From Benincasa hispida (taxonomy: Eukaryota; Streptophyta; Magnoliopsida; Cucurbitales; Cucurbitaceae): a stretch of 64,000 nt of DNA. Made by a program: the position numbers and the translations under genes. The DNA lies in contig NC_052355.1 of assembly GCF_009727055.1 (NCBI RefSeq), positions 1,657,740 through 1,721,739 on the forward strand, in the 5' to 3' direction. This document shows positions 36,045 to 46,913 of this stretch, piece by piece. The notes below the pieces were generated by a model that was given only the letters and a program-made list of their open reading frames with translations, made no database searches and had not been told where the DNA came from. Position 1 is the first letter of the stretch. Each line of letters begins with the position of its first letter.

Positions 36045-36851
36045 TCATTGTTGAAGTTCATCCTCCTTTGCTACATTCCGCTCTACTCGGATAGCGGTCT
36101 CAACTAACTGAGTGAAATTCACCCAATTAGATGTAGAGGTAACAAGTGTATGCATTTTTCTTTTTAGGCCACTCTCAAATCTTCTACACCTCTCATTCTC
36201 TTCCGCAATGATCAGAAGGGCATACTGAGATAACTCAGTAAATTTTTTCTCATACTCAGCAATCGCCATCACTCCCTGAGTTAGCCTAAGGAATTCCTCC
36301 CTCTTCGTATCTCTAAAAGAACTAGGGTAGTCTTTATCCTCAAATACTTGTCTAAACTCAGACCAAGTCATAGTTTCTGAACTACCCCTTCTAGCCTCTA
36401 TCACCTTCCACCACTTCTTATCCCCTTTTTGCAGCAAGAATGTCGCTAACTTAACCTTACGGTCCTCAGGGCATCTCATAACTTGAAAACACTTCTCAAT
36501 CAAATCCAACCAGATTTCAGCATCTAATGGATCTGTGGCTCCATCGAACGTCGTGGCTTCTAAAGCTTTCAACCTCTCGACGCCGAACTTCTTTTCTGGA
36601 TCATTTTGGATAGATTCTACACTCGTCGCTAATTTTTGAGTAATTCTATCGAACACTCGATCGTCCGTCTGGGGTTCTACATCTACTTTTGATGTACTAG
36701 ACTCGTTTTCAGAAGTTGCTTCTTGCTCTACTAAGTCTCTAACTCTTTTTCCCTTTGGATGTGGGTCTGACGAGACCTCAGGACCTCCACTGGTAGGGTC
36801 AATATTCCTTTCCTCAGTCTGCTTCCTCGGTCTACCTCTTTTCCTCAGCAT
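36045..36851 (-). CDS. Ty3/gypsy Gag, N-terminal part (E3)
   Basis: 268 codons from ATG at 36851 to TGA at 36045. Residues 1-11 are basic (MLRKRGRPRK...), then comes an acidic, serine-rich linker to about residue 85, then a retrotransposon-Gag core at about 95-255. Core landmarks are FDGATDPLDAEIWL, CPEDRKVKLATFLL, KWW, TWSEFRQVF and FLRLTQGVMAIAEYEKKF. The zinc knuckles lie further downstream beyond the stop and the gap, so the frame is truncated relative to a full Gag. It is the first gene of E3, about 150 bases from the likely primer site near 37005. In the family it packages element RNA. This is the longest clean retrotransposon frame here; whether it is made is unknown. Confidence 0.88.
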   Translation of the reverse strand: MLRKRGRPRKQTEERNIDPTSGGPEVSSDPHPKGKRVRDLVEQEATSENESSTSKVDVEPQTDDRVFDRITQKLATSVESIQNDPEKKFGVERLKALEATTFDGATDPLDAEIWLDLIEKCFQVMRCPEDRKVKLATFLLQKGDKKWWKVIEARRGSSETMTWSEFRQVFEDKDYPSSFRDTKREEFLRLTQGVMAIAEYEKKFTELSQYALLIIAEENERCRRFESGLKRKMHTLVTSTSNWVNFTQLVETAIRVERNVAKEDELQQ

Positions 36852-37020
36852 CTTTGCCTAATTATTAGGTACACATGTTAGGGACTTATCTATGAGACTT
36901 AATCTAATGCATGAACTCTCTCTTTCACCCAAAGTCTTATGTTTTAGTAGTAAGCTAGCTTAAATCTTTCCAAACTTACGTATAACCCATCCTTTAATAC
37001 CAAGCTGGTATCAACTTAGA
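36852..37020 (-). other. E3 leader with possible primer binding site
   Basis: Non-coding between Gag and the right LTR. TACCAAGCTGGTATCAACTT at about 36999-37020 is the place where a primer site should lie; GGTATCA is shared with the tRNA-Met site type, but the match is incomplete and the LTR edge is not clear. Confidence 0.4.
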
Positions 37021-38855
37021 CTTTACACTCAACCTTTTCCAGGTTTTACATAAACATTTGTTCTGATACATTTTAGCCACTCACCTCGAATTCTTAGGAA
37101 CTTTTCACTCTAGTAGCTCCTCGGGTCCCTTTTTCACCCCTAGAATCCAAATTCAACTTTCAACTTAGATTACACATGGTTCAGAACCTTATTAGGAAAT
37201 ACTTCGTTCTACAAACTTATTCTAATGTCTTAGGAATCTTACCTTAAACTTTCAGCTCATAATTTTTCGTGGTTTGGCTGGAATCTCAAAATATTCAAGA
37301 CTGGCTCAGATTGATCCGACAGTCTAACCCTTCTGCCTTCTTCTCAACCTCCAGCCCAGTTCCTTTGAGCTTTTTCCTCTGGCAGCCCTACTCTGAAAAC
37401 TAGAATTCCAGAGCTTTCAGATGGCTTTGAAATTAATCCAAACGCACGAGTAGATTGGTAAATCTTCTTATCCAAAATTGACACACTCTTCTAAACCCTT
37501 ACTGCCCTCTACTTACTTTGCGAAATTTATGATTTTTGTGTTTTGAAAATGAAATCCCAACTCCATATTCATAGGCATTAAAATTGCTCGTGAGATTGAC
37601 AGCACCTACTTAGCTGCATGGCCAAATATTTAATCCTCCCTTTATCAACGTATGCTGACTTCACCTTGGTTCAATGTGTTCTTCCTAAACGCATCCAACA
37701 CAATTTCTTAGGGTTTAAGAATTTCTCTTAATCGGACTCCTACATTTTAATTGACGTTTGCCCTTATGTCTTCAAGCTTTTTTTTTGTATTCAAATTAGG
37801 GTTTCCAATGTATAATCTACAAGAATGCAACCAAATTCAACGCATAAACACTTGCCCGAGCGTTCGATGCATAGGCGAGGCCCTTCGATCACGTGGGCCT
37901 GTTGTTCGAATGCAGCACCGGACAAGACGTGGCTAACGCATAGGCTGCTCTCACTCTCTCTACTCTCGCTCTCTTCCACTTTCTCACTGGTCTCGCTCTC
38001 TCCACTCTCGCTCTCTCCCACTTTCTCGCTAAAAATCTCGCTTTCTCCACTCTCGCTCTCTCCAACTTTCTAGCTCAAAATCTCGCTCTCTCTACTGTCG
38101 CTCTCTCCAACTTTCTAGCTCAAAATCTCGCTCTCTCTACTATCGCTCTCTCTAACTTTCTAGCTCAAAATCTCGCTCTCTCTACTCTCGCTCTCTCTAG
38201 CTTTCTCTCCAACTTTCTCTTCGAACTTTCTCTCCAATCTCACTTTCTCCAACTATCTTTCTCTCCAAATTTTCTCTCCAATCTTGCTCTCTCCATCTTT
38301 CTCTCCAACCTTTCTCTCCAATCTTTCTCTCCAATCTCGCTCTCTCCAAATTTTCTCTCCAATCTCGCTCTCTCCATCTTTCTCTCCAACTGTTCTCTCC
38401 AATCTTTCTTGCTCAAAATCTTGCTCTCAATGATCTCGCTCTCAACGATCCCACTGATCTCACTCTCAACGATCTCGCTCTTAGCTACTGCAAACATTGT
38501 TCGTCTCTGTGCAATTTCTACACGATTGTGCCACTAGTCACTTGCCTTCCAGTGCTTTGTGCACAACATGCATTTCACATAAATTTTCCATACTTAGCCA
38601 ATTTTTTCCCAAATTTTCGAACTCAATTCCGTTTTTTTATTTTTGAATCCCCATTCCACACTAGCTGTTTCATCATCCTACTTATTATACAAATTTCATC
38701 ACAATTTTACCAATTAAAGCTCAACTTAATTTATTCAAAGAAAATCTACTTAACACTTAGAAATTTCCTTCCTCTTAATTTAGGATTTAACTTTCACTTA
38801 GTTAATTCCTTTTATCACTTGCTTAAGTAAGGAAAATAGAAATCCGAGTTTCACA
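37021..38855 (-). mobile_element. E3 right LTR (R2), partial
   Basis: Matches the left LTR from about 31340 to 32969 and ends CCGAGTTTCACA at 38855. About 1 kb present in the left LTR is missing at the inner side. It holds the longer CTCGCTCTCTCC array at 37950-38490. The 85-residue minus frame 38240-38497 and the plus frame 37825-38073 are array translations. Confidence 0.75.
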
Positions 38856-40724
38856 AAAACACAGAAATTCCGTGAGCTAAAACCCCAATGAGTGACTATA
38901 GAATCGTAAAGCAACAAGTATGGCATCACTATAAACATGTAAATATACCAATGAGTAGACTCAAGCAATTGTCTCGAAATGTAGCTTTAAACCATTCTCA
39001 GACATCATCAAACATTATTATTCCCTAGTTGAGAACGAGCCTAAATGCTCTAGCTCCCAAACGTTTATTACCGACCAAGAGACCCATACTTCGGTCTCTC
39101 ATTCATAACTGCCTACGTGCACGTGGCTATACTAAGTACCATCATATCTTAGGTGCTTCTGCTCAGATACCTTCTTAAATTTGTCCTTCAGTATCGAGCT
39201 ACTAAGATACCTTCTAATATGTTCGTCGGTATCAAATTGGCCAGATACCTTCTCAAATATCCTTCGGTATCAAATTGGCCAGGTACCTTCTCAAATGTCC
39301 TTCGGTACCAAATAGGTTAGATACCTTCCCAAACGTCCTTCGGTATTAAATGTGTATTTTGTAACATCAAATTAAGTTCCTCTGCCTAGTATTTACACAA
39401 GAACTGTTTCATTGCCACTCATTTACATAAGAACTCATTCTCTCATAGGCTTCCTTTAGGAAGCATATATCAAAATCAGAAACATAGCTTTTGTAATTGT
39501 TACACGACATACCTTGGCCTGTGTTACACCCATACAAGTCGGAAAACATGCGTTAAGTTATTCTCTAACCGTTTGTTGCTTGAGGAAGTATACATTCATC
39601 ATCAATGTCACTGTACTTTACTTGATCATATATGCATGAGTATTTGAAACCTTAAGTTTATTTAGTCACTCATAGTTCGTCAGGCTCTTAATGGTTTATA
39701 CGCTTCCCCTAACTCTTCTTGGCCTGAAAAGATATCATTTCTGATTAAACTACTTTGAATTCTTAGTAAAATACCTCAACTAATTCATTTATTAAAGCAA
39801 CATTCATCAACACCGACAGCTTAGTGGCGAGATCCCCCTGAGCAAGGTCAGCGAGATCCTCTAGAGCGATGCCAGCGAGATCCTCTAGAGCAATGCCAGC
39901 GAGATCCTCTAGAGCGATACCAGCGAGATCCTCTAGAGCGAAATCAAGCTTTTTCCTAGCGATACTCACCTTATCAGCGATACTCAGCCCAATTCCTAGC
40001 GAGATTTCTTTCTAGAGCGAGATCCACGAGATTCTCTAGAGCGATATCAGCAAGATTTCCTTTATAAGCGAGATCCTCATCCCCATATCTTGTTATAACT
40101 CCCACGGTGAACTAGTTGTTTCTTCATCCCAAGTAGTTCTCTGCTTATGCACCGATTCCCTGTTATAACTTTAAAAATTCATAACTCAAAATCCAGAGCT
40201 TTTTTCAAGAAACTTCCTTCTATAAACTTTCTTAGAATTGATAAAATTTCTTACCACAAAATTTTAGCTAAAACTTCTTTGTAGTTTGGCCTGGAGCTTC
40301 CAATCTTCACCTTTTGCTCTGATTAATCGGAGGTTCTGCCTCTTCTAGAAATTCTCCACTGTTGTTCTTCTCCTCTTGCAATTTTTCTCCGGTAGGACAA
40401 CCATGAAAACTAAATTCTCCCAGCTTTCAAATGGCACTGAATTCGCTAAATTTACTCTTGTCAATTGCCAAAACCTTGCTTTTGAAATTTCACTTCCCTT
40501 TTAATCTTTTTACCGCTTCCTGAGTTCAAAGAGTAGATTGCCACATCACCCTACACTTAGTGCCTCTTGCCAGAAAAATGATTGAGTTTCTTCATTATAT
40601 ATATTTTACTTTCCTTCCTTCATAATCCCAATAAACAAACATGAATTTCTACTTAATAAATATGTAATATAACATTCCTTTGGCTAAACATGCTTATCTA
40701 GGGAACCTAAGTTCGGGGTTTACA
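38856..40724 (-). mobile_element. E2 right LTR (R3), start truncated
   Basis: Matches 26488-28374 of the left LTR, with the 38-bp array (39160-39345) and the GCGAGATC/CTCTAGAGCG array (39830-40060). It joins E3's terminus directly at 38855/38856. The minus frame 39763-39969 with ALEDLAGI repeated is a translation of the array. Confidence 0.8.
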
Positions 40725-40729
40725 CATCG

Positions 40730-41545
40730 CTTGGCATGGAAGCTTGGCATCGACGCATCGCTTGGCACGACAGCTGAGCATCGATGCATCGCTTGGCACG
40801 ACAACTTAGCATTGCTCGCAGGGCTCGCTCGGCCGCTCGATGTATGGGCGTTGGCATCGACACATGGGCTCGCTCAGCATGGGCTCTTAGCCTGTCTCTT
40901 ATACACATCTAGATGTGTATAAGAGACAGATGCATGGGCTCGCTCAGCATGGGCTCTTAGCATCGCTCGTAGGGCTCGCTCGGTCGCTTGACGCATGGGC
41001 ACTGGCATAAACACATGGGCTCACTCGGTATGGGCACTTAGCATCACTCGAAGGGCTCACTCAATCGCTCAGTGCATGGGCGCTGGCATCGACGCATGCC
41101 ACCCTCCAGTGCATGTCTTGCCTATGTCCTCGCCTACCCTTGTGTCTATATGCCTTCTTCATAGCTGACCCTCGTGCCATCCAACCTTCCAACACATCAC
41201 TTCAACTTTCTTCCTTCAGCCGCATACCACTACCCACGCATCCATCACAATCCTTCCAACGCATCCATTGAGCCTAATATGTTGGTCTAACCTCCAAGGC
41301 ATGCGTCACTCCCACTTCAAATTCTCCCTTTGCTCAAGTAATCTTTCCTAGATCTTACGGCCAATGCATAACAATGCCTAGTCCAACACTTAGTCAACTT
41401 TAATCAATTAAAGCTTAAAAGCTACTCAAGGAAAACCTATTCAATACTTAGAAATTTCCTTCACTTCAACATTGGATTTAACTTTCACCTACTTTATCCC
41501 TTAATCACCTGCTTAAGTAGGGATAATGGAAATCCGGGTTTCATA
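40730..41545 (-). mobile_element. R1 LTR, part right of E2
   Basis: Continues R1 after the E2 target duplication. The first 370 bases are a repeat of CATCGCTTGGCA and ATGGGCTCGCTC words. The rest matches 22090-22589 and ends GGGTTTCATA before a polypurine tract. It contains the sequencing-adapter junction. Confidence 0.7.
40892..40929. other. Nextera mate-pair junction adapter (synthetic contaminant)
   Basis: CTGTCTCTTATACACATCT at 40892-40910 is followed immediately by its reverse complement AGATGTGTATAAGAGACAG at 40911-40929. These are two Tn5 mosaic ends back to back, the known junction sequence of Nextera mate-pair libraries. The 29 bases at 40863-40891 recur exactly at 40933-40961, so genomic sequence is repeated on both sides of the adapter. 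The frames reading CLLYTSRC and MCIRDR across it are the well-known adapter translation. This is not plant DNA. Confidence 0.98.
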
Positions 41546-42099
41546 TTTACTTCCCCCTTAACAAAATTCCATCCTTGAAATTTACTCAAACTAACTCCGG
41601 TTTAAGGTTCCACAACAACCACTGTTGTAACCTCTTATAACCTTATCTATTACTATGCTTCAACTACGCTACTCCGATATCAACTTTCTTAGTTTGTCCA
41701 ACAATACCTCACCTAGCCATCTCTAAGCTAGATGTTGAACCAAACTAACTACAACATAAACATTTCTATCTCAAGTACTAAATGAGAATAACTTAAATTC
41801 ACACTTACCTTCCTCAGTAGATCTTCAGGTAGCGTTGTGAGTTCCAGCTCCGGTTGCCTGCTAGGTCATGCCACATCTGCCATTCCTCTTAGTTTCACTT
41901 CGACTAATTCTTAGGTTTCTCTTTAAACCTTTACTCTACCACATTTTCCTCTGGTTTTACTAAGCTCAAACCTCAGGTCTTTTTGATTCAACCGTCTGGT
42001 TTCCAAGAACATATAATTTGATACTAAACTAGTATCAACTTAATCTCAACCTTTCCCAACACTTATACATTGATACGAAGCTGGTATCCGGGTTTCACA
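41546..42099 (-). mobile_element. E1 right-end internal fragment and LTR stub
   Basis: A polypurine tract (TTTACTTCCCCCTTAAC, about 41546-41562) is followed by sequence matching 32990-33240. Then come about 250 unassigned bases and GATACGAAGCTGGTATCCGGGTTTCACA. Only the last 13 or so bases (CCGGGTTTCACA) are LTR terminus. The LTR body is deleted, but the CCTTC target duplication after 42099 is intact. Confidence 0.55.
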
Positions 42100-42315
42100 C
42101 CTTCGGGTTACATACTATGATTGATGCGTGTTCCTTCATAATCGCATCTATGATTGAAAGGTAACCCTTCAGAATCAAGACGACTAATATGATATGAATG
42201 TACACCGATGCCTAGATAAACTAGTTAACAAGTAATCTAATGGGTCCAGTAACGAGTCATTTACTGAGTATTTTTATACTCATCATTTCTTTCCTTATGT
42301 TTTTCAAGTAATGAT
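42100..42315. repeat. Minisatellite, right part of the array split by E1
   Basis: Resumes the array left at 21748 (CCTTCGGGTTACATACTATG). It ends with TTTTTCAAGTAATGATTGG, the uninterrupted form of the site where the solo R3 LTR sits at 56067-58054. Confidence 0.75.
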
Positions 42316-42840
42316 TGGAACAAGTTAACGAGTAACAAACATGACCTGTGACAGCCATATGAGAACAAAGAAATCGCTTCCACTCAGTCTATGTCTCTAG
42401 TATTTAAATGTTTTGAAATTAGGTTTTATTGTCAGACAGAAAATTTTATTATTTTGAATGTTTTCTTTATAAATATTTTTAGGAGACCCTGATTAAATTC
42501 TTTATCTATTTGTTTATTTATTGATTTAATAACTTGATTTGAAATAGTCATTTCTAGTTTAATAAATTCTACTTTATTGGTAAAAATGGTTTGAATGTAA
42601 ATGCAGAGTAATGACCCTTGTCAGAGTACTCGAAAGATCGGGTCGTTACATAACATACTTGCCAAGGTGAAAATCTTTAAGTGGAAAGCCTTCCACAAGT
42701 GTCTCTCTCTAGTGGCGGCTATTACAATTTGGGTGCCAACCTTGTATTCTCCATTGTTTGTGGAATCCATGGCTTTGTGTGAAGGGTTTCGTTTTCTCCG
42801 AGGTTGCATCATGAGTCCATGACTTTTGGTTATGATTGCC
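42316..42840 (+). mobile_element. LINE zinc-binding-domain relic (D1)
   Basis: Within 42648-42822 the frame reads AKVKIFKWKAFHKCLSL, then ESMALCEGFRFLRGC. This resembles the conserved end of plant L1-type reverse transcriptases (P.K...F.WR..H then C..C..E...H..F.C, the zinc-binding domain). The upstream GNG segment of the same protein is at 21328, separated by the minisatellite and E1. Collinear with 58060-58580. The frame keeps few of the metal ligands and is dead. Confidence 0.6.
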
Positions 42841-43265
42841 TCTCACTGCTACGGCTTGTTCATGGGCATGTATCTCGATTGCACACGTGAGTGTCTGGAT
42901 TTATTTACGTTATGGGATATCTTAATTAATGCATTAATTATGTCAACTAATATGCAAAATGTAAATTATATCAATTAATTTGTTATATCTTAAAAAAATT
43001 GATATGATTTTTATGACATGCAATTTACATCTAGCCCACGTTTGTCTCGGAATAACATAATAAATCAATTGTAATTTGAAAAGTGGATCCCATTTGATTA
43101 TATTGTCTTTCATACTAGCATTTGGGGGCCACTTCCAAATCTGTAATAAAAAAATGTAAACTGATGGATAAGCAGATGGTGCTCAATCCAATTGTATTTG
43201 AAAATTACATTAATAACCCTGTTGTTACAGTTATGATTATCGTTATAGTTAATGTTATAGAGTGA
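42841..43265. other. AT-rich non-coding part of D1
   Basis: No gene seen. Collinear with 58581-58824, except that D2 lacks about 43100-43300. Confidence 0.5.
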
Positions 43266-43367
43266 GAATTATGAATTTGCTACATTTATGGTTACCATTA
43301 CCATTATTGTTTGGTCTTAAATGGTAACAGTAATGGTAACGGTAAATGTGACAGATTTATAATTCTA
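43266..43367. repeat. Foldback sequence (D1)
   Basis: Arms 43266-43310 and 43322-43367 are imperfect inverted repeats (GGTTACCATTACCATTATTG against GTAACAGTAATGGTAACGG, extending to AGAATTATGAATTTG against AGATTTATAATTCT) around an 11-base loop. D2 has a shorter version at 58825-58890. Likely the centre of a foldback or MITE-type element. Confidence 0.6.
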
Positions 43368-44595
43368 AGTAAATGTGATTAAAAGCAATCCAATTACATT
43401 TATAATTGTGGCTCATTACGATTGATCTATCAATAAAATATCATTACGATTACACCAAGATTTATTACCGATTGATAAATATGGCCATAGTTCAATCATA
43501 GTGAGTTATGGGGCTCAATCACAAATGAAATTTGATTTATTTGATTTTGTTTACATAAAAATTCAATTTATGTTGAGCCCGTTTACACTAACACTGTTAA
43601 TGGAATGAAATATGTTGAGCTCGTTTTGCACATTTGACAAATTTATCTTCCTCCTCCTGCTCATCCTTCAAACGCTCTTGGTTGTAATCTTTAAGCTTAG
43701 TATTTGGCTTTGGATTACATGTTCCATTTTTTCTTTCATTTGGTTGATCTCTGTAATGACTCTCTATGGGTTTGCTTTTATGTTCATTGTTCGATTGTAG
43801 GTTTGTTCATGGATGTTGTTTATTGTACATTCATTTGCAATTTCAAATCACGTTTAATGGGTAAATGGTTCTTTTAGGCCCCATGCTTCATTCAAATTAT
43901 AAAATACTGATAAACACTACCGATCATAATCAAGTGGATCCAATTCTCATGGATTATTTTTATTTATACATGCATAAACGTGGCGTTAGTCACTCATGTC
44001 ACTTAAATCATTGAACATAAAATTAATCCATGTATTAAGACATAGACTTATTATAATTAAAATAAAATAGTAGACAAATATAATTGAAGCTTTTAAAAAA
44101 ATTATGATAAATATAAGATATCCAAATTTATGTGGGTGAATATGTATACATAGAGAGAGTAGTTCTGAATCAAGATTAGCTTTTCTTTAAATATATTTCT
44201 TCAAAAAATAAAATAATGCTTTTTTTACCTTTTAAGGACAATGTAGTTTTTAAACTTTTAAGTTTGTGTGTAAATTTTTTTGTACTTTAAAAATTGTCAA
44301 TAGCCCAGGTTCCTCAACTTTTGATTTTGTGTCTAGATCCATAAATTTGAATAATTTTTAATAAGTTTGAACTTTCAATTCCGTATTGTGTTTCTAAGAT
44401 ATTAACAAAATGTAAAAATAAACGGATATGTTGAATATAAAATTAAATTGTAAAGATATATCCTAAACATATAATTGTTTGTCTTGTATAGATACATGAA
44501 TTTTAGAAAATATTGAAAATTTGAGGACCTAGTAAATTAAAATGGACTGTTTAAGAAACTATATTAAACATATTTTAAGGTTCGGAGACCTATTG
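43368..44595. other. AT-rich non-coding part of D1
   Basis: The frame at 43612-43800 (62 residues, hydrophobic) has a counterpart at 59146-59340 in D2. The two share ISVMTLYGFAF, but there is no domain, no upstream signal and several substitutions, so it is not called as a gene. Nothing else seen. Confidence 0.4.
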
Positions 44596-46453
44596 TGTTG
44601 GGTTTTATGTCCTAAAACTCGCCGTTTGTAAAATAATAAACATTTTCTATAATCAATAAGCTTATTATTGATTTTATAAATTGTATGAAAGTCTAAATCC
44701 AATAAATTAAGACGCGTGACTATTACATGAATACTTGAACTTTATGTGGAGACATAAGAGTGGATCAGGTTCGAGTAAATAGTCAAAATGATCTATAGTA
44801 CATGAATAAGGTTGGGTACCTTATTCTGGTAACACCATTGGATGCGGCTTACTTTGTAGTTGTTACAAAGAGTTGTAAAGTGCTACATGCGATGTGATCC
44901 TAATTCGTATATGTTATGGCATGAGGAGTGAGGGCGTCCTATGTAATGAGTTTGCATAAGATTGGACCAAGAAATAAGTCACTCTTACTTTATAACGTTG
45001 TTTACTATATAAGACTAACTATTTCATCTAGATGATCTAGGTAACTCGATCTTAATCCTGAGCTAACTATGAACTCCTGTCTATTCAGGATTATCCTTAG
45101 ATTTACATAGGTGAGGGTTGGATCAACAGCATCGGCTCAATAAGACTCCCATTTCAGGGATAAAGCCTAATAGATAGTTGGGGACATAGGATGCAAGATG
45201 GAGTTCATGCCTACCCGATTTAGAGATAGGAGAAAGGTTGTTCTCTCAAGTACTGAATCTAGGTCTTGAATAAGGGGCCCCACCCTCTCACTTGACTAAG
45301 AGAGTTTGGTTTAGTGATTGGATCACAAACAAGTTGTTCATCAGAGGATCTGTAGGAACTTGAGGAATAAGACGTAATCTCGGAGGTAAAACAGATATTT
45401 GACCCAACCATTATTAGAACAACTTGTGAAGGATCAACTTACTCATTATGGTTAAATCATGTGGACATAATATATTTACAGTGAGAGGAGTGCAACTATG
45501 GGCTTTAGTGGAGTGACCAATTAGTTAAAGAATGAGGATTAATCTGGTCTAATGAGTTTAGCCAATTAATCTGGGATCATTGGAGCCCATGATCTGTAGG
45601 TCCACGAGGTTTCCCTACTAACTCGTAAATGGACTAGCTCTAGAATAGCGTGATAAGTTAATTTGAAACGTTCAAATTAAAATTAAGGGAATTAGTAATT
45701 ATATGAGATATAATAACATGTTTAATTTGAGAATTAAATGAAATAGGAGAATTTATATTTAAATATGATCTAAATATATATAGATGAATAAGTGTAAAAA
45801 TTAATTTAATATTTGATATTAAATTAATTAAGTTTTATTTAAAAATTAATTTTATAAAATTAAAATTTTCAATTTTAAAATAAAAAATGGATTTTAAAAA
45901 ATCAAGTTTTTAATTTTGAGATAAAATTGAAAAATAGGAAAAACAAAACACAAAATGGAAAAACATGTTTTTCCATTATCCATCTTCTTGCTCACACACT
46001 TTTCATTTGCTCTTCTTCATTTACTCCAAGCACGAGCTGCAATTCATGCAACTTTCTTCCTTGCATGATGGTCTGCAATATATTGAAGAGTTTGGAGTAA
46101 ATTTTGGGATGCAATCAAGAGAGAATTTTAGAGAAAATTCGTGCTAAAGAAAGTGTTGTTCAACAAGATTGCTGCTGTGAGCAATTCTCCTTCATCCCTT
46201 GATTCAAGTTTGTTTTGAGTCCCACAACTCAATTTAGAGCACCAAGAGAATAGTGGGGAAGATCTTGAGGTGGTCTGCAACAAGATTTGGAGAAGAATGC
46301 AGTTGGAGATCGAGTTTTGAAGAGGTTCTACAAAGGTATGTCATGAAACTCACTTGTATTCTACAAGAGCATACTTTACATTTTGCCAAAATTAATGAAT
46401 TAGAGTATTTAAATGATCATTGTTGCTTCCGCTGTTACTGATACAATCCTACA
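44596..46453 (+). mobile_element. R5 copia-like solo LTR with TATTG target duplication (D1)
   Basis: 1,858 bases from TGTTGGGTTTTATGTCC to ATCCTACA, flanked by TATTG at 44591-44595 and 46454-46458. It contains no primer site, purine tract or coding domain, so it is best read as a solo LTR. GGTTCTACAAAGGTATG near 46325 resembles the AAAGGTATG segment of R6. The same insertion, with the same flanks, is in D2. Confidence 0.8.
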
Positions 46454-46734
46454 TATTGAATATAAAATTGAAAGTTTTAAATACTCGTTATTAGACACTT
46501 TTTAAACTTGGAAGATTAAATATACTACCATAAAAGTTCAAAGATTAAACCTATAATTTAATCTTAAAAAAAAATGAGGATGAACTTGTCCATGAGTTGT
46601 TCTAGGAAGTGCTACTTAAAGCTGTAAAGAAAATTGGCATAAATTGGGTATTTTTGAAACTATTGCAAAAATAATAATAACTTTTTTTTGTCTTTAAAAA
46701 GAATTCAAAAAATATAGACTTCGCGTCTCTCAAA

Positions 46735-46814
46735 GAAATTACCATTTGAAGATTTGATTTAAAATTATAATTGAGAAATTACCATTTGAAGATTTGATTT
46801 AAAATTATAATTGA
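46735..46814. repeat. Exact 40-bp tandem duplication, D1 only
   Basis: Two identical units starting GAAATTACCATTTGAAGATT. D2 has a single, diverged unit near 62350. Confidence 0.9.
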
Positions 46815-46860
46815 GGCATATGAATAAAACAGATAATTTAAAATTAAAATTGTAATTTGA

Positions 46861-46913
46861 GCTCAGGTCTCTATGGCCACAACATGGAATTCTCACCTCT
46901 AAACTACAGCCAC
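46861..46913 (-). pseudogene. tRNA-His(GTG) relic, 3'-truncated (D1)
   Basis: Minus strand starts GTGGCTGTAGTTTAG and AGGTGAGAATTCC, then has TTGTGGC as anticodon loop (GTG) and ends in GAGACCTGAGC. This follows plant tRNA-His through the variable loop. The T arm and acceptor 3' half are absent, and the anticodon stem has one mismatch. It could also be the head of a tRNA-derived SINE; no SINE body recognised. Confidence 0.7.

Larger units (their letters stand above)
26109..40724 (-). mobile_element. E2: Ty3/gypsy element (R3 LTRs), with E3 nested in it
   Basis: Left LTR is 26109-28374. The right LTR ends with TTTACA at 40724. Flanks are CATTG (26104-26108) and CATCG (40725-40729); the duplicate copy of the left junction at 2247-2251 keeps CATCG, so one base of the left flank has mutated. 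The right LTR lacks its first 380 bases or so. Internally only the 3' end of pol survives (28396-30333). The gag-to-RT part and primer site are gone, replaced by E3. Confidence 0.75.
21749..42099 (-). mobile_element. E1: 20.35-kb nested Ty3/gypsy insertion with CCTTC target duplication
   Basis: Starts TGTCACACCCCGCCCC and ends CCGGGTTTCACA (TG...CA). It is flanked by CCTTC at 21744-21748 and 42100-42104, inside the minisatellite. Undisturbed versions of the target are at about 3813 and 55853. Internally it runs R1 LTR, internal fragment, R2 fragment, R1 LTR split by E2, another 3' internal fragment, and a remnant of the far terminus. The LTR-internal-LTR-internal-LTR order suggests recombination between related elements. 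E1 itself keeps no recognisable coding domain. Confidence 0.75.

Noticed and set aside
32216..38490. Short arrays considered as centromeric satellite
   Set aside because: They are confined to LTRs, vary with element copy, and never exceed about 550 bases.
39763..39969. Minus-strand frame with perfect ALEDLAGI repeats
   Set aside because: It is a translation of the GCGAGATCCTCTAGAGCGAT array inside the R3 LTR; other copies of the array are out of frame.
40720..40908. Minus-strand frame beginning MCIRDR
   Set aside because: The start is the translated Nextera adapter; the rest is R1 tandem repeat.
43612..43800. Small hydrophobic frame conserved in D1 and D2 (59146-59340)
   Set aside because: Conservation equals that of the surrounding non-coding DNA; there is no domain or signal for expression.
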